Positions 24,804-32,924 of a stretch of DNA of 64,000 nt are shown here, one piece after another; the stretch's first letter is position 1, and every line of letters starts with the position of its first letter. The stretch lies in NCBI RefSeq assembly GCF_900637545.1, contig NZ_LR134376.1, forward strand, positions 3,780,001 through 3,844,000, read 5' to 3'. A program made the position numbers and the translations under genes. The stretch is from Aeromonas encheleia (GTDB lineage Bacteria > Pseudomonadota > Gammaproteobacteria > Enterobacterales > Aeromonadaceae). The notes under the pieces were generated by a model. It worked only from the letters and a program-made list of their open reading frames with translations. It was not told the DNA's origin and made no database searches.

Positions 24804-26164
24804 GACTTGCCTTGCTTGAGGCGGGCGAGCAGCTTGTCGTGAATGCCGCCGAAGCCGCCGTTACTCATGATCAGAATATGATCGCCGGCGCGGCTCTCGG
24901 CCACCAGCCGGTCGATCAGGGTCTCCAGATCGTCGAATACCCGGGCCGGACGGCTCATGTGGGCCGTCACCTCGGCCAGATCCCAGCCGATGTTGGCCGG
25001 CTGGAAGAAGAGCACCTCGTCGGCGCCGTCGAAGCAAGCGGCCAGCTCCTCCTTGTGCACCCCCAGCTTCATGGTGTTGGAGCGCGGCTCCAGCACCGCC
25101 AGAATGCGGGCCTTGCCCACCTTGGCGCGCAGGCCACCGAGGGTGGTTTCGATGGCGGTCGGGTGGTGGGCGAAGTCGTCATAGACGCTGATGCCCGCCA
25201 CCTCGCCCTTGAGCTCCATCCGCCGCTTCGGCGACTTGAACTGGCACAGGGCAGCAATGCCGTGCTCCACCATGACACCGGCGTGACGGGCGGCGGCGAT
25301 GGCCATCAGGCCGTTGCTGACGTTGTGCTCGCCGATGCACTCCCAGTGCACCTCGCCCTGCTTCTGCCCATCCAGCCACACCTCGAAGGCGGAGCCGTCG
25401 TCTGCCAGCTTGACCGCCTTCCACTTGGCGTCGTCCTGACCCACCAGCTCGACCTCGCTCCAGCAGCCCATCTCGCGTACGGCGCCGAGGTTCGCATCGG
25501 CCTGAGGGAACAGCACCCGGCCATTGCTCGGCACTGTGCGCATCAGGTGGTGGAACTGACGCTGGATGGCGGCGAGATCCGGGAAGATGTCCGCGTGGTC
25601 GAACTCCAGGTTGTTCATGATCAGGGTGCGGGGATGGTAGTGCACGAACTTGGAGCGCTTGTCGAAGAAGGCGCAGTCATATTCGTCCGCCTCGATGACG
25701 AAGAAGGGAGCGTCCCCCAGGCGGGCGGAGACCGGGAAGTTGCCCGGCACGCCACCGATGAGGAAGCCCGGCGCCAGTTTGGCGTACTCCAGCACCCAGG
25801 CCAGCATGCTGGCGGTGGTGGTCTTGCCATGGGTGCCCGCCACGGCCAGCACCCAGCGATCCTGCAGCACGTGCTCCAGCAGCCACTGGGGACCGGAGAT
25901 ATAGGGCAGATTGCGATCCAGCACATACTCCACGCAGGGGTTGCCACGGCTCATGGCGTTGCCGATCACCACCAGATCCGGCGCCGGATCGAGCTGGGAC
26001 GGATCATAGCCCTCGGTCAGCTCTATGCCCTGCTGCTCGAGCTGGGTGCTCATGGGGGGATAGACGTTGGCATCGGAGCCCGTGACTCTATAACCCAGCT
26101 GCTTGGCCAGCACGGCGACGCCGCCCATGAAGGTGCCGCAGATACCGAGGATGTGAATATGCAT
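24800..26164 (-). CDS. mpl: UDP-MurNAc:tripeptide ligase (murein recycling)
   Basis: 454-residue Mur-ligase family enzyme that attaches L-Ala-D-Glu-mDAP, recovered from old murein, to UDP-MurNAc. N-terminal [15 protein letters not shown]-binding [32 protein letters not shown], and [11 protein letters not shown] are all present. The ATG at 26162-26164 with GGAAG upstream matches the E. coli start. Divergent from ppa. Confidence 0.97.
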   Translation of the reverse strand: MHIHILGICGTFMGGVAVLAKQLGYRVTGSDANVYPPMSTQLEQQGIELTEGYDPSQLDPAPDLVVIGNAMSRGNPCVEYVLDRNLPYISGPQWLLEHVLQDRWVLAVAGTHGKTTTASMLAWVLEYAKLAPGFLIGGVPGNFPVSARLGDAPFFVIEADEYDCAFFDKRSKFVHYHPRTLIMNNLEFDHADIFPDLAAIQRQFHHLMRTVPSNGRVLFPQADANLGAVREMGCWSEVELVGQDDAKWKAVKLADDGSAFEVWLDGQKQGEVHWECIGEHNVSNGLMAIAAARHAGVMVEHGIAALCQFKSPKRRMELKGEVAGISVYDDFAHHPTAIETTLGGLRAKVGKARILAVLEPRSNTMKLGVHKEELAACFDGADEVLFFQPANIGWDLAEVTAHMSRPARVFDDLETLIDRLVAESRAGDHILIMSNGGFGGIHDKLLARLKQGKS

Positions 26165-26295
26165 ACCGCTTCCCGTTCCTGTAGAGAGAGCGAGCATTCT
26201 AGCAAGATGGCGCCAATTTGGCAGACCCAAGCTGACCGGCTGCAGCCAACTCTGTCGCAGTGCCCTCGAAATATGGTCATTTGATTCGACATCGC

Positions 26296-26301
26296 TATAA
26301 T
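26296..26301 (+). promoter_or_regulatory. Consensus -10 element before ppa
   Basis: A perfect TATAAT, 40 bases before the ppa ATG; the matching -35 (ATGGTC at 17-bp spacing) is poor. Confidence 0.45.
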
Positions 26302-26341
26302 ATCGGCCTGCAAACTTGACTCCAACACTGAAGGAAACGTC

Positions 26342-26872
26342 ATGAGCCTGAACCTGGTACCGGCTGGCAAGAGCCTGCCTGACGACATCTATGTCATCAT
26401 CGAAATCCCGCAGAACGCCGACCCGATCAAATATGAAGTCGACAAGGACAGCGGTGCCATCTTCGTTGATCGCTTCATGTCCACCCCGATGTTCTACCCG
26501 TGCAACTACGGTTACGTGAACGCCACCCTGTCTCTGGATGGGGATCCGGTCGACGTGCTGGTGCCGACTCCTTACCCGCTGCTGGCCGGCTCCGTCATTC
26601 GCTGCCGCCCGGTCGGCGTGCTGAAGATGACCGACGAATCAGGTGAAGATGCCAAGATCGTGGCCGTGCCGCACTCCAAGCTGACCAAGCAATACGATCA
26701 CATCAAGGATGTGAACGATCTGCCTGAGCTGCTCAAGGCCCAGATCCAGCACTTCTTCGAGCGTTACAAAGAGCTGGAAGCGGGCAAGTGGGTCAAGGTG
26801 GAAGGTTGGGGCGACAAGGCCGCAGCAGAAGCCGAGATCGTCACTTCTGCCGAGCGTTACGCCGCCAAGTAA
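26342..26872 (+). CDS. ppa: Inorganic pyrophosphatase (family I)
   Basis: 176-residue soluble Mg-dependent enzyme that splits pyrophosphate to drive biosynthesis. Family I signature D-[SGDN]-D-[PE]-[LIVM]-D is seen as DGDPVDVLV, with YEVDKDSG and the DEKILAV-like segment EDAKIVAV. Ribosome site AAGGAAA before the ATG. Its codon use is more biased than its neighbours, as expected for a highly expressed gene. Strong terminator follows. Confidence 0.98.
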   Translation: MSLNLVPAGKSLPDDIYVIIEIPQNADPIKYEVDKDSGAIFVDRFMSTPMFYPCNYGYVNATLSLDGDPVDVLVPTPYPLLAGSVIRCRPVGVLKMTDESGEDAKIVAVPHSKLTKQYDHIKDVNDLPELLKAQIQHFFERYKELEAGKWVKVEGWGDKAAAEAEIVTSAERYAAK

Positions 26873-26888
26873 GCGTATTTCTCGCGAT

Positions 26889-26915
26889 AAAAAGGCGCCT
26901 CATGGCGCCTTTTTA
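26889..26915. terminator. Terminator after ppa
   Basis: AAAAAGGCGCC-TCAT-GGCGCCTTTTT; perfectly symmetric, it also lies inside the 3' end of the leftward gene at 26900. Confidence 0.9.
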
Positions 26916-27244
26916 TTTGCTCTGGGCTGATGACCCGGCGTCAACCCCGGCGGATCGCCCTGAATATAGATGTCGCGCCCATTCTGGCGGTAGGGACGGT
27001 AATAGCTGTCGCCACAGTGGTAATCCTCGCCCCGGCCCCCCACCAGCTCGCAGTTGACCGGCAACACCTCCAGCCACTTGACCGCCTGCTGCAGACGCAG
27101 CCACTCCTGCCACTCGTGCTCCCGCGCCAGCTGATCCCGCAGGGCAAAGGTGTCTGCCGTGGACATTCCCTGATTGACGATCACCTGGCCCGCCAGCGCC
27201 GGCAGCGTGACCAAGCTCAGCAAGAGCATCGAGATAGGCTTCAT
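26900..27244 (-). CDS. Small secreted protein, unknown function
   Basis: 114 residues. Residues 1-18 form a signal peptide (SMLLLSLVTLPALA then GQ). The mature part has two Cys (NCELVG and YHCGD), which could form a disulfide in the periplasm, and a Tyr/Arg-rich stretch SYYRPYRQNGRDIY. No family recognised. Its last 6 codons overlap the ppa terminator hairpin, so the end of the frame is less sure. Divergent from the next secreted protein across an AT-rich 140-bp gap with a palindrome. Confidence 0.65.
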   Translation of the reverse strand: MKPISMLLLSLVTLPALAGQVIVNQGMSTADTFALRDQLAREHEWQEWLRLQQAVKWLEVLPVNCELVGGRGEDYHCGDSYYRPYRQNGRDIYIQGDPPGLTPGHQPRANKKAP

Positions 27245-27305
27245 GATCGCTCCCTGTGCGACTTATTTTCAGAATTAAATTTAAAGCTTTATCAGGCGAT
27301 TACCA

Positions 27306-27324
27306 ACTTCAATGCAATTGAAGT
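27306..27324. promoter_or_regulatory. 19-bp palindrome between two secreted-protein genes
   Basis: ACTTCAAT-GCA-ATTGAAGT: perfect 8-bp arms spaced by three bases, in the AT-rich gap between divergent genes. It looks like an operator; the regulator is unknown. Confidence 0.4.
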
Positions 27325-27384
27325 AATCCAAAACCTGCCGCCTCACCTAGTTGTTTAGTATCTATCGGCGCGGGATGCAGCATC

Positions 27385-28263
27385 ATGAAACTGGCACAAG
27401 GAGTGCTGTGGAGTCTAGTGTTTGCCGCCGCGGCCGGTGCTCAGGAGGTCAACCTCAGCTGGCAATGGCAGTCCGCCGACGGCCAGCTCAAGCACCTGCA
27501 GCTGAGCACGGATGAGCGCGTCATCTCGGCCAGCCGTCATGAGATGACCCTGCTCGACGCCTCCCTCAACTATCCGCTGGAGACCCTCTACTCCTACATC
27601 AGCCCGCGGCTCTACAACAGCATCAACCAGATCAACCAGAGCAGCCCGGAGACCGCCACCAAGTTTCGCAACCTGGAGCAGGCTTTCACCCTGCACGACG
27701 ACAGCCTGGAGTCGAACCAGTTCTGGCAGGCCTATCAACAATATCAGGAAGATGCCTTCTACCAGATGCGGGTGCTGCCCTGTGTGCACCCGGCCAATCG
27801 CAAGCTGCCCTGCGTGCGGCCCAACTACTCCCAGCTGTTCTATCAGTTCAAGGGTGACCTCAAGCCGCTGGCCCAGCAGTTTTCGGCCAAGGATCTGGCC
27901 ACCAGCGTCAATCTGCTGCAGGAGTGGTTAAACGGCATCCCCACCCCTCCCGAGCAGATGGATCACTTCGCCCCCCCGCTGCAGGCGCTGCAGGACAACA
28001 AGGCCGACAGCGACGAGAAGGCGCTGCTGATGGCCAGCCTCTTGGCCGAGCTGGCGCCCCAGTACATGCTCAGCATCATCTATCCCAACATCAGCATCGG
28101 CAGCGTCTCCCCGGCCTGGCTCGCCATCACCGCCGACAGCGGGCTGAAAGGTGACACCCTGGTGATCGGCAATCAGCGCCACGTGCTGCTGACCGGCTCC
28201 CCCCTGCTGGCCCAGCAGATGACCATGGCCCAGATCCCGCTGGTCAGTGAACCGCTCTACTGA
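27385..28263 (+). CDS. Predicted secreted protein, unknown function, 292 aa
   Basis: An N-terminal signal peptide (LVFAAAAGAQ, residues about 10-19) is followed by a soluble protein with no family that I recognise. A pair of Cys in LPCVHPANRKLPCVRPNYS may form a disulfide in the periplasm. The middle is rich in Gln, Leu and Ser and looks helical. It stands alone between divergent and intergenic DNA, about 220 bp before ytfJ. Confidence 0.7.
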   Translation: MKLAQGVLWSLVFAAAAGAQEVNLSWQWQSADGQLKHLQLSTDERVISASRHEMTLLDASLNYPLETLYSYISPRLYNSINQINQSSPETATKFRNLEQAFTLHDDSLESNQFWQAYQQYQEDAFYQMRVLPCVHPANRKLPCVRPNYSQLFYQFKGDLKPLAQQFSAKDLATSVNLLQEWLNGIPTPPEQMDHFAPPLQALQDNKADSDEKALLMASLLAELAPQYMLSIIYPNISIGSVSPAWLAITADSGLKGDTLVIGNQRHVLLTGSPLLAQQMTMAQIPLVSEPLY

Positions 28264-28454
28264 GCCAGACTCCTCAAACCAGTTGATAAGGCGTTGATTT
28301 TTATCGACTGCGTGCCATCCTAGCCGCCCTTGCCAGCCGCTAATCTGCGCTGGCGGACGGTGCGATCCTAACGCCCACCACATTATTTAACACTTTTTAA
28401 ACAGATCCGATCAGTTTAGGATGAGTACTGTCCCATTCCCTCAATCATGAAATC

Positions 28455-28467
28455 GTTATAACATAAC
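28455..28467. promoter_or_regulatory. Zur-like box upstream of the ytfJ/zinc locus
   Basis: GTTATA-A-CATAAC matches 12 of 13 positions of the gammaproteobacterial Zur core GTTATA-W-TATAAC. It lies 18 bases before the ytfJ start, where a bound repressor would block transcription. The outer flanks do not match. Consensus is recalled from knowledge, not computed. Confidence 0.5.
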
Positions 28468-28484
28468 AAAGGAGTGTCATCAGG

Positions 28485-29027
28485 ATGAAACATCTCGTAC
28501 TTACCCTGGCGCTGCTGCCAGGCCTGGTCATGGCCCACAACATCAAGGAATCTGCCCAGGTACCGCCGGTCAACATCGGTGACAAGGGTGAGCTGGTGCT
28601 GCAGGACAAGGCGATAAGCTATCAGCCCTGGCAGAGCAAGGTGCTGGCCGGCAAGGTCTTCTTGATCCAGCACATCGCCGGCCGCTCCAGTGCCAAGGAG
28701 TTGAATGCCCCCATGATCGAGGCGATCAAGGCGGCCAAGTTGCCCCATGATCAGTACCAGACCGTCACCATCATCAACAGCAATGACGCCATCTGGGGTA
28801 CCTCCGGTTTCGTGAAGAGCAGTGCAGAAGACAGCAAGAAGGAGTTCCCCTGGTCCGTCATGGTGCTGGATGCCAAGGGCATGGCCCGCAACGCCTGGGA
28901 TCTCGCGCCGGAGAGTTCGGCCATCATACTGCTGGATAAAGAGGGCAAGGTGCTGTTCGCCAAAGATGGCCAGCTCGATGCCACCAACATCGCTACCGTG
29001 ATGGGGCTCATCAAGTCCCATCTCTGA
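28485..29027 (+). CDS. ytfJ: YtfJ family periplasmic protein
   Basis: 180 residues with a cleavable signal (LALLPGLVMA, then HNIKE). It is close to E. coli YtfJ: VPPVNIGDKGELVLQD, LIQHIAGRSSAKE, LPHDQYQTVTIINSNDAIWGT, SSAIILLDKEGKVLFAKDG. The fold is thioredoxin-like but has no CxxC. Function unknown. Placed 44 bp before a His/Cys-rich secreted protein and the zinc-uptake genes, and behind a Zur-like box, it may be zinc-responsive here. Confidence 0.92.
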   Translation: MKHLVLTLALLPGLVMAHNIKESAQVPPVNIGDKGELVLQDKAISYQPWQSKVLAGKVFLIQHIAGRSSAKELNAPMIEAIKAAKLPHDQYQTVTIINSNDAIWGTSGFVKSSAEDSKKEFPWSVMVLDAKGMARNAWDLAPESSAIILLDKEGKVLFAKDGQLDATNIATVMGLIKSHL

Positions 29028-29036
29028 ATCAGAGAG

Positions 29037-29061
29037 TAAGGGCGCTGATGGCGCCCTTTCC
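29037..29061 (+). terminator. Weak hairpin after ytfJ
   Basis: AAGGGCGC-TGATG-GCGCCCTT with only three T; probably partial termination, allowing read-through to the zinc genes. Confidence 0.45.
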
Positions 29062-29071
29062 ATAAGGGTCT

Positions 29072-29353
29072 ATGGGTCGTTTCAAGCTGAAAATCTGGTT
29101 GTTGCTGCTGGGCTGGTTGTGGTTGCAACCGGCACTGGCGCAGCATCCGCTGGAAGCGAGCCTGCCTGACCACGGCCACCATTGCCTCATCTGCGCCCTC
29201 CATCTGGATGGCAAGCTGGCCCTGACGCCCACTCCTCTTGCCCCTGCCCCGCAGTTTTCTACTTTTCCGCCTGTCATCCCCGGTTTCCCCCTGCTCGGCA
29301 GCCCCGCCTCGCCTCACTACAGCATCCGCGCCCCGCCGGCCTCCCATCGTTGA
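29072..29353 (+). CDS. Small secreted His/Cys protein in the zinc locus
   Basis: 93 residues. Signal peptide up to LQPALA-QHP (about residue 23). The mature part opens with HPLEASLPDHGHHCLICALHLDG, a clustered HxHHCxxC that could bind a metal ion, then a Pro-rich tail. It resembles the short DUF2946-like proteins that precede metal transporters, but I cannot assign it firmly. Lies 48 bp before zrgA on the same strand, so a metal-handling role is inferred from motif and context. Confidence 0.7.
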   Translation: MGRFKLKIWLLLLGWLWLQPALAQHPLEASLPDHGHHCLICALHLDGKLALTPTPLAPAPQFSTFPPVIPGFPLLGSPASPHYSIRAPPASHR

Positions 29354-29401
29354 ACCAACTGAATATTTCTCTTATTAATTGATGGTTTAAAAGGATAAAC
29401 G

Positions 29402-29974
29402 ATGAAAGCAGTCACCCTGTTACTGGCGGCCGCCGCCTTCGGCGTACAAGCCAATCACGACGACCATGAGAGCCATGGCCACGGGGCCCACGAGCATGGC
29501 CACGGCCACCTCAATCTGGTGCTCGATGGCAACCAGCTGATGATCGAGCTGCAGGCGCCTGCCGCCGATCTGGTGGGCTTCGAGCATGCCGCCAGGAGCG
29601 ATGAGGAGAAGGCGCAGTACGCCAGGGCGCTGACTAGGCTCCAGCAGCCGGATGCCCTGTTCCGCCTCGATCCTGCCGCCGGTTGCACCCTGACCCGGCA
29701 GGAGATCAATGCCGCCAAGGAAGAACACGACCACGCTCATGACCATGAAAAGGCGGACGGCGATCAGGATGAGCACCACCATGATGAGGCGGGTCACGCC
29801 GACATGGGCGCCATGTACACCTACACCTGCGAGGCCCCGGCCAAACTCACTGGTCTCGAGGCCACGCTGTTTGCCGTCTATCCGAGCCTGGAGAAGCTGA
29901 GCGTGCAGGGCATCTTGCCCAACGGCCAGACCGCGGCCGAGTTGACCCCGTCCGCCTACCAACTGAGCTGGTGA
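29402..29974 (+). CDS. zrgA: ZrgA family periplasmic zinc-binding protein (DUF2796)
   Basis: 190 residues with a signal peptide (LLLAAAAFGVQA). Two His/Asp-rich metal-binding stretches are visible: DDHESHGHGAHEHGHGHLNL at the start of the mature protein and EEHDHAHDHE...DEHHHDEAGHADM in the middle. This is the DUF2796 pattern of V. cholerae ZrgA, part of the ZrgABCDE zinc-uptake system. The ATPase gene follows after 4 bases. Confidence 0.9.
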   Translation: MKAVTLLLAAAAFGVQANHDDHESHGHGAHEHGHGHLNLVLDGNQLMIELQAPAADLVGFEHAARSDEEKAQYARALTRLQQPDALFRLDPAAGCTLTRQEINAAKEEHDHAHDHEKADGDQDEHHHDEAGHADMGAMYTYTCEAPAKLTGLEATLFAVYPSLEKLSVQGILPNGQTAAELTPSAYQLSW

Positions 29975-29978
29975 CACC

Positions 29979-30665
29979 ATGAAAAACGCCGTGGTTGAGA
30001 TCCGCGATCTGGCCTTTGCCTGGCCGGGTCACGAGGCCGTACTCGATCTGCCCGCCCTGTGCATCCAGCAGGGGGAGCGGGTCTTCATCAAGGGGCCCTC
30101 GGGCTCCGGCAAGTCCACCCTGCTCGGCTTGCTGGCCGGGATCCAGACCGCCAACCACGGCACCCTGGAGGTGCTGGGCCAGCCATTGGCCCAGCTCTCT
30201 GGCCGCGCCCGTGATCACTTCCGGGCCGCCAATCTGGGTTACATCTTCCAGCAGTTCAACCTGCTGCCGTTTTTATCCGTGCTGGACAATGTCACCGCCG
30301 CCCTCAGCTTCTCGCCCCAGAAGCGAGCCCGCCTGCAAGGGAGCCCAGAGCTGGAGGCACGCCGGCTGCTGGGAGAGCTGCAACTGCCAAACGAGGCGCT
30401 GCACAGACCCGTTCATGCCCTCAGCATCGGCCAGCAGCAGCGGGTCGCCGCCGCCCGCGCGCTGATCGGCTCGCCACCTCTGGTGATCGCCGACGAGCCC
30501 ACCTCGGCCCTCGATACCGACAACAGAGCCGCCTTCATCAAGTTGCTGTTCGAGGAGTGCGACAAGCAGGGCAGCACCCTCATCTTCGTCAGTCACGATC
30601 CCTATCTCGAGCCACTCTTCCCCCGGGTAGAGAATCTGCAACAGCTCAACCGGAGGGCCGCATGA
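29979..30665 (+). CDS. ABC transporter ATPase of the Zrg-type zinc system
   Basis: 228-residue LolD/MacB-type ATPase. Walker [11 protein letters not shown]-loop [11 protein letters not shown], signature [15 protein letters not shown], Walker B LVIADEP, D-loop SALD and H-loop SHD are intact. It sits between zrgA and an FtsX/MacB-type permease, so it should power that complex. Start four bases after zrgA. The V. cholerae letter for the ATPase was not certain enough to copy. Confidence 0.88.
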   Translation: MKNAVVEIRDLAFAWPGHEAVLDLPALCIQQGERVFIKGPSGSGKSTLLGLLAGIQTANHGTLEVLGQPLAQLSGRARDHFRAANLGYIFQQFNLLPFLSVLDNVTAALSFSPQKRARLQGSPELEARRLLGELQLPNEALHRPVHALSIGQQQRVAAARALIGSPPLVIADEPTSALDTDNRAAFIKLLFEECDKQGSTLIFVSHDPYLEPLFPRVENLQQLNRRAA

Positions 30666-30748
30666 TGACGCCACATGATCACCGCCGCCCGACCGTATCC
30701 GCCCCGGCGGACCAGTCCTCCTCCAGGATCTGGAGGCCGTCATGCTGA
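30662..30748 (+). CDS. Possible 28-codon bridging ORF
   Basis: Overlaps the ATPase stop (ATGA) and the permease start (ATGCTGA), and has GGAGGG eight bases upstream. It reads [18 protein letters not shown] and a short tail. No homology recognised. Its value may be in passing ribosomes from the ATPase to the permease across a 76-bp gap rather than in the peptide. Confidence 0.3.
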   Translation: MMTPHDHRRPTVSAPADQSSSRIWRPSC

Positions 30749-31989
30749 AACTTGCCCTGCAGAGCCTCTGGGCCCGTCGCCTCACCGCCGGGCTCACCCT
30801 GCTGGCCGTGGCCATCAGCGTCACCCTGCTGCTCGGGGTGGAGCGGGTGCGTATGCAAGCCCGCGAGAGCTTCTCCAATACCGTCTCCGGCACCGATCTC
30901 ATCGTCGGCGCCCGCTCCGGCCAGGTGAACCTGCTGCTCTACTCGGTATTTCGCATCGGCAACCCCACCAACAACGTCGGCTGGGATACCTATCAGACCA
31001 TCAAGCAGAGACCGGGAATCGCCTGGACCATTCCCCTCTCCCTCGGCGACTCCCACAAGGGATTCCGGGTGCTCGGCACCAACGGGGACTACTTCCTCCA
31101 CCTGAAATATGGCCAGCAACAGTCGCTGCAACTGCGTGAGGGGCGGGCCTTCGAGACGCCGTTCGAGGCGGTACTCGGCGCCCAGGTGGCCGAGAAGCTG
31201 GGCTATCGACTGAACCAGTCCATCGTCATCGCCCATGGCGCCGGCAACACCTCCTTCAGCCAGCATGACAACCTGCCGTTCAAGGTGGTGGGGATACTGG
31301 CACCGACCGGTACCCCCATCGATCGCACCGTGCATGTGCCGCTCGCCGGGATTGAGGCCATTCACCTCGGCTGGGACAGCGGCCGTCACAGCAAGAACGT
31401 CACTGCCGAGCAGGCGCTGGCGCAGGATCTCACCCCCAAGACCATCACCGCCTTTATGGTGGGTCTCAGCAATCGAATATTGGCGTTCCAGCTGCAACGG
31501 GGCATCAACACCTACCCCGGTGAGCCGCTGATGGCCATTCTGCCGGGCGCCGCCCTGCAGGAGCTGTGGGGTCTGATGAGCGTGGCCGAGACGGCGCTCT
31601 CGGTGATCGCCGGCTTCGTGGTGGTGGCGGGCCTCATCGGCATGCTGACCACCCTGTTGGCGGGGCTCAACGAGCGGCGCCGGGAGCTCGCCATACTGCG
31701 CTCCCTCGGCGCGGGCCCATCCCACCTGTTCCTGCTGCTGGCGCTGGAGGCGATGGCGCTCACCACGATCGGGATCGTCCTCGGGGTGGCGGTGCTCTAC
31801 CTGGGACAGGGGCTTGCCACCCCCTGGCTGCTCGGCCACTATGGCCTGCAATTGAGCCTGGGGCTGCCGAGCGCCTATGAGTGGCAGCTGCTGGGGCTGG
31901 TCTGGCTGGCCGGCATGGTGATCGGCCTGCTGCCCGCGGCCCGCGCCTACCGCTACAGCCTGAGTGATGGCATGAGTATCCGGATATGA
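30742..31989 (+). CDS. FtsX/MacB-type ABC permease of the Zrg-type zinc system
   Basis: 415 residues: one N-terminal membrane helix (about 13-33), a large periplasmic domain to about 270, then three helices in the C-terminal FtsX domain (ETALSVIAGFVVVAGLIGMLT; LLALEAMALTTIGIVLGVAV; LVWLAGMVIGLLPAARAYR). ERRRELAILRSLGA is the coupling segment to the ATPase. The 3' end lies within a 104-bp tandem repeat. The present tail is SLSDGMSIRI, and the ancestral tail was probably RLSDGMNIRV, now stranded at 32159-32197. Confidence 0.88.
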   Translation: MLKLALQSLWARRLTAGLTLLAVAISVTLLLGVERVRMQARESFSNTVSGTDLIVGARSGQVNLLLYSVFRIGNPTNNVGWDTYQTIKQRPGIAWTIPLSLGDSHKGFRVLGTNGDYFLHLKYGQQQSLQLREGRAFETPFEAVLGAQVAEKLGYRLNQSIVIAHGAGNTSFSQHDNLPFKVVGILAPTGTPIDRTVHVPLAGIEAIHLGWDSGRHSKNVTAEQALAQDLTPKTITAFMVGLSNRILAFQLQRGINTYPGEPLMAILPGAALQELWGLMSVAETALSVIAGFVVVAGLIGMLTTLLAGLNERRRELAILRSLGAGPSHLFLLLALEAMALTTIGIVLGVAVLYLGQGLATPWLLGHYGLQLSLGLPSAYEWQLLGLVWLAGMVIGLLPAARAYRYSLSDGMSIRI

Positions 31990-32197
31990 GGATGACGAGG
32001 TGGATGAGGCCAATGCTGTGGCTCGCCCGCTACCGGCGGCCCGCGTCCACCATTCGCTACAGCCTGAGTGATGGCATGAGTATCCGGATATGAGGATGAC
32101 GAGGTGGATGAGGCCAATGCTGTGGCTAGCCCGCTACCGGCGGCCCGCGTCCACCATGCGCTACCGCCTGAGCGATGGCATGAACATTCGCGTCTAG
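31951..32197 (+). repeat. 104-bp tandem repeat at the permease 3' end
   Basis: Full copies 31951-32054 and 32055-32158 differ at about two positions; a partial third copy, 32159-32197, is more diverged. Each copy restarts the last 13 codons of the permease. The period is not a multiple of three, so the stop in copy one is fixed and the later copies are untranslated in that frame. A short frame MRPMLWLARYRRPAST runs through each unit into the same tail. Confidence 0.9.
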
Positions 32198-32228
32198 TGA
32201 CCACACCGGAATAAACACAGAAGGACAG

Positions 32229-32708
32229 ATGATGAAGTGGAAGATAATGGCGCTGCTGGCCAGCCTGCTGGTGCTGCCGGCCCTGGCCGCCGACTACAAG
32301 ACCATCGACTGGGATATCCTGATCCCGGAAGGTGAAAAACTTCTGCCGCCCCCCCAGGTCAGCCACGATGGCAACCTGGCCTCGGTGCCGCAGCCGGTCG
32401 GCGGCGTCAACAAGAAGCTGGATCAGCAGGATGTGCGCATCCCGGGCTTCGTGGTGCCGCTGGAGGGCGACGCCAAGACTATCACCGCCTTCCTGCTGGT
32501 GCCCTACTTCGGGGCCTGCATCCACGTGCCGCCCCCGCCCACCAATCAGGTGATCTATGTGAGTTATCCCAAGGGTGCCCCGGTGGATGATCTCTGGGAC
32601 GCCATCTGGGTGAAGGGCAAGATGCGCACCATCAGCTCCAGCCACGAGATGGCCACCGCCTCCTACTCCATGGATGCAGTCGAAGTCAGCGTCTACGAAG
32701 AAGAGTGA
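32229..32708 (+). CDS. DUF3299 secreted protein of the Zrg-type locus
   Basis: 159 residues with a signal peptide (LLASLLVLPALA-AD). DUF3299 motifs: IDWDILIPEGE, VRIPGFVVPLEGD and LLVPYFGACIHVPPPPTNQ, with a Cys and His that could touch metal. In V. cholerae a DUF3299 protein is part of the zrg set. Its role is unknown; it is likely a periplasmic partner of ZrgA. It ends at a strong terminator, which would close the operon. Confidence 0.87.
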   Translation: MMKWKIMALLASLLVLPALAADYKTIDWDILIPEGEKLLPPPQVSHDGNLASVPQPVGGVNKKLDQQDVRIPGFVVPLEGDAKTITAFLLVPYFGACIHVPPPPTNQVIYVSYPKGAPVDDLWDAIWVKGKMRTISSSHEMATASYSMDAVEVSVYEEE

Positions 32709-32789
32709 GTCCGGCCATAAACCGGCGAAAGTGGTCGGGGCCACGCCAACCAAGCAGTTGTGGCGCTGACCATAGACAACATCGCCATG

Positions 32790-32816
32790 ATGGCCTCCCG
32801 CGGGAGGCCATTTTTT
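32790..32816 (+). terminator. Terminator after the zinc locus
   Basis: TGGCCTCCCG/CGGGAGGCCA, 10-bp perfect stem with almost no loop, followed by six T. Confidence 0.92.
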
Positions 32817-32924
32817 ATCCTGTGACAGCCCGGTGACGGGCCCCTGCCTGAGGGATTGTTCGCCCGCCCGGTTGGAGTAACATTCAATACCAGCCCTATT
32901 CAACCCCTGGATCATGGAGCCAGC

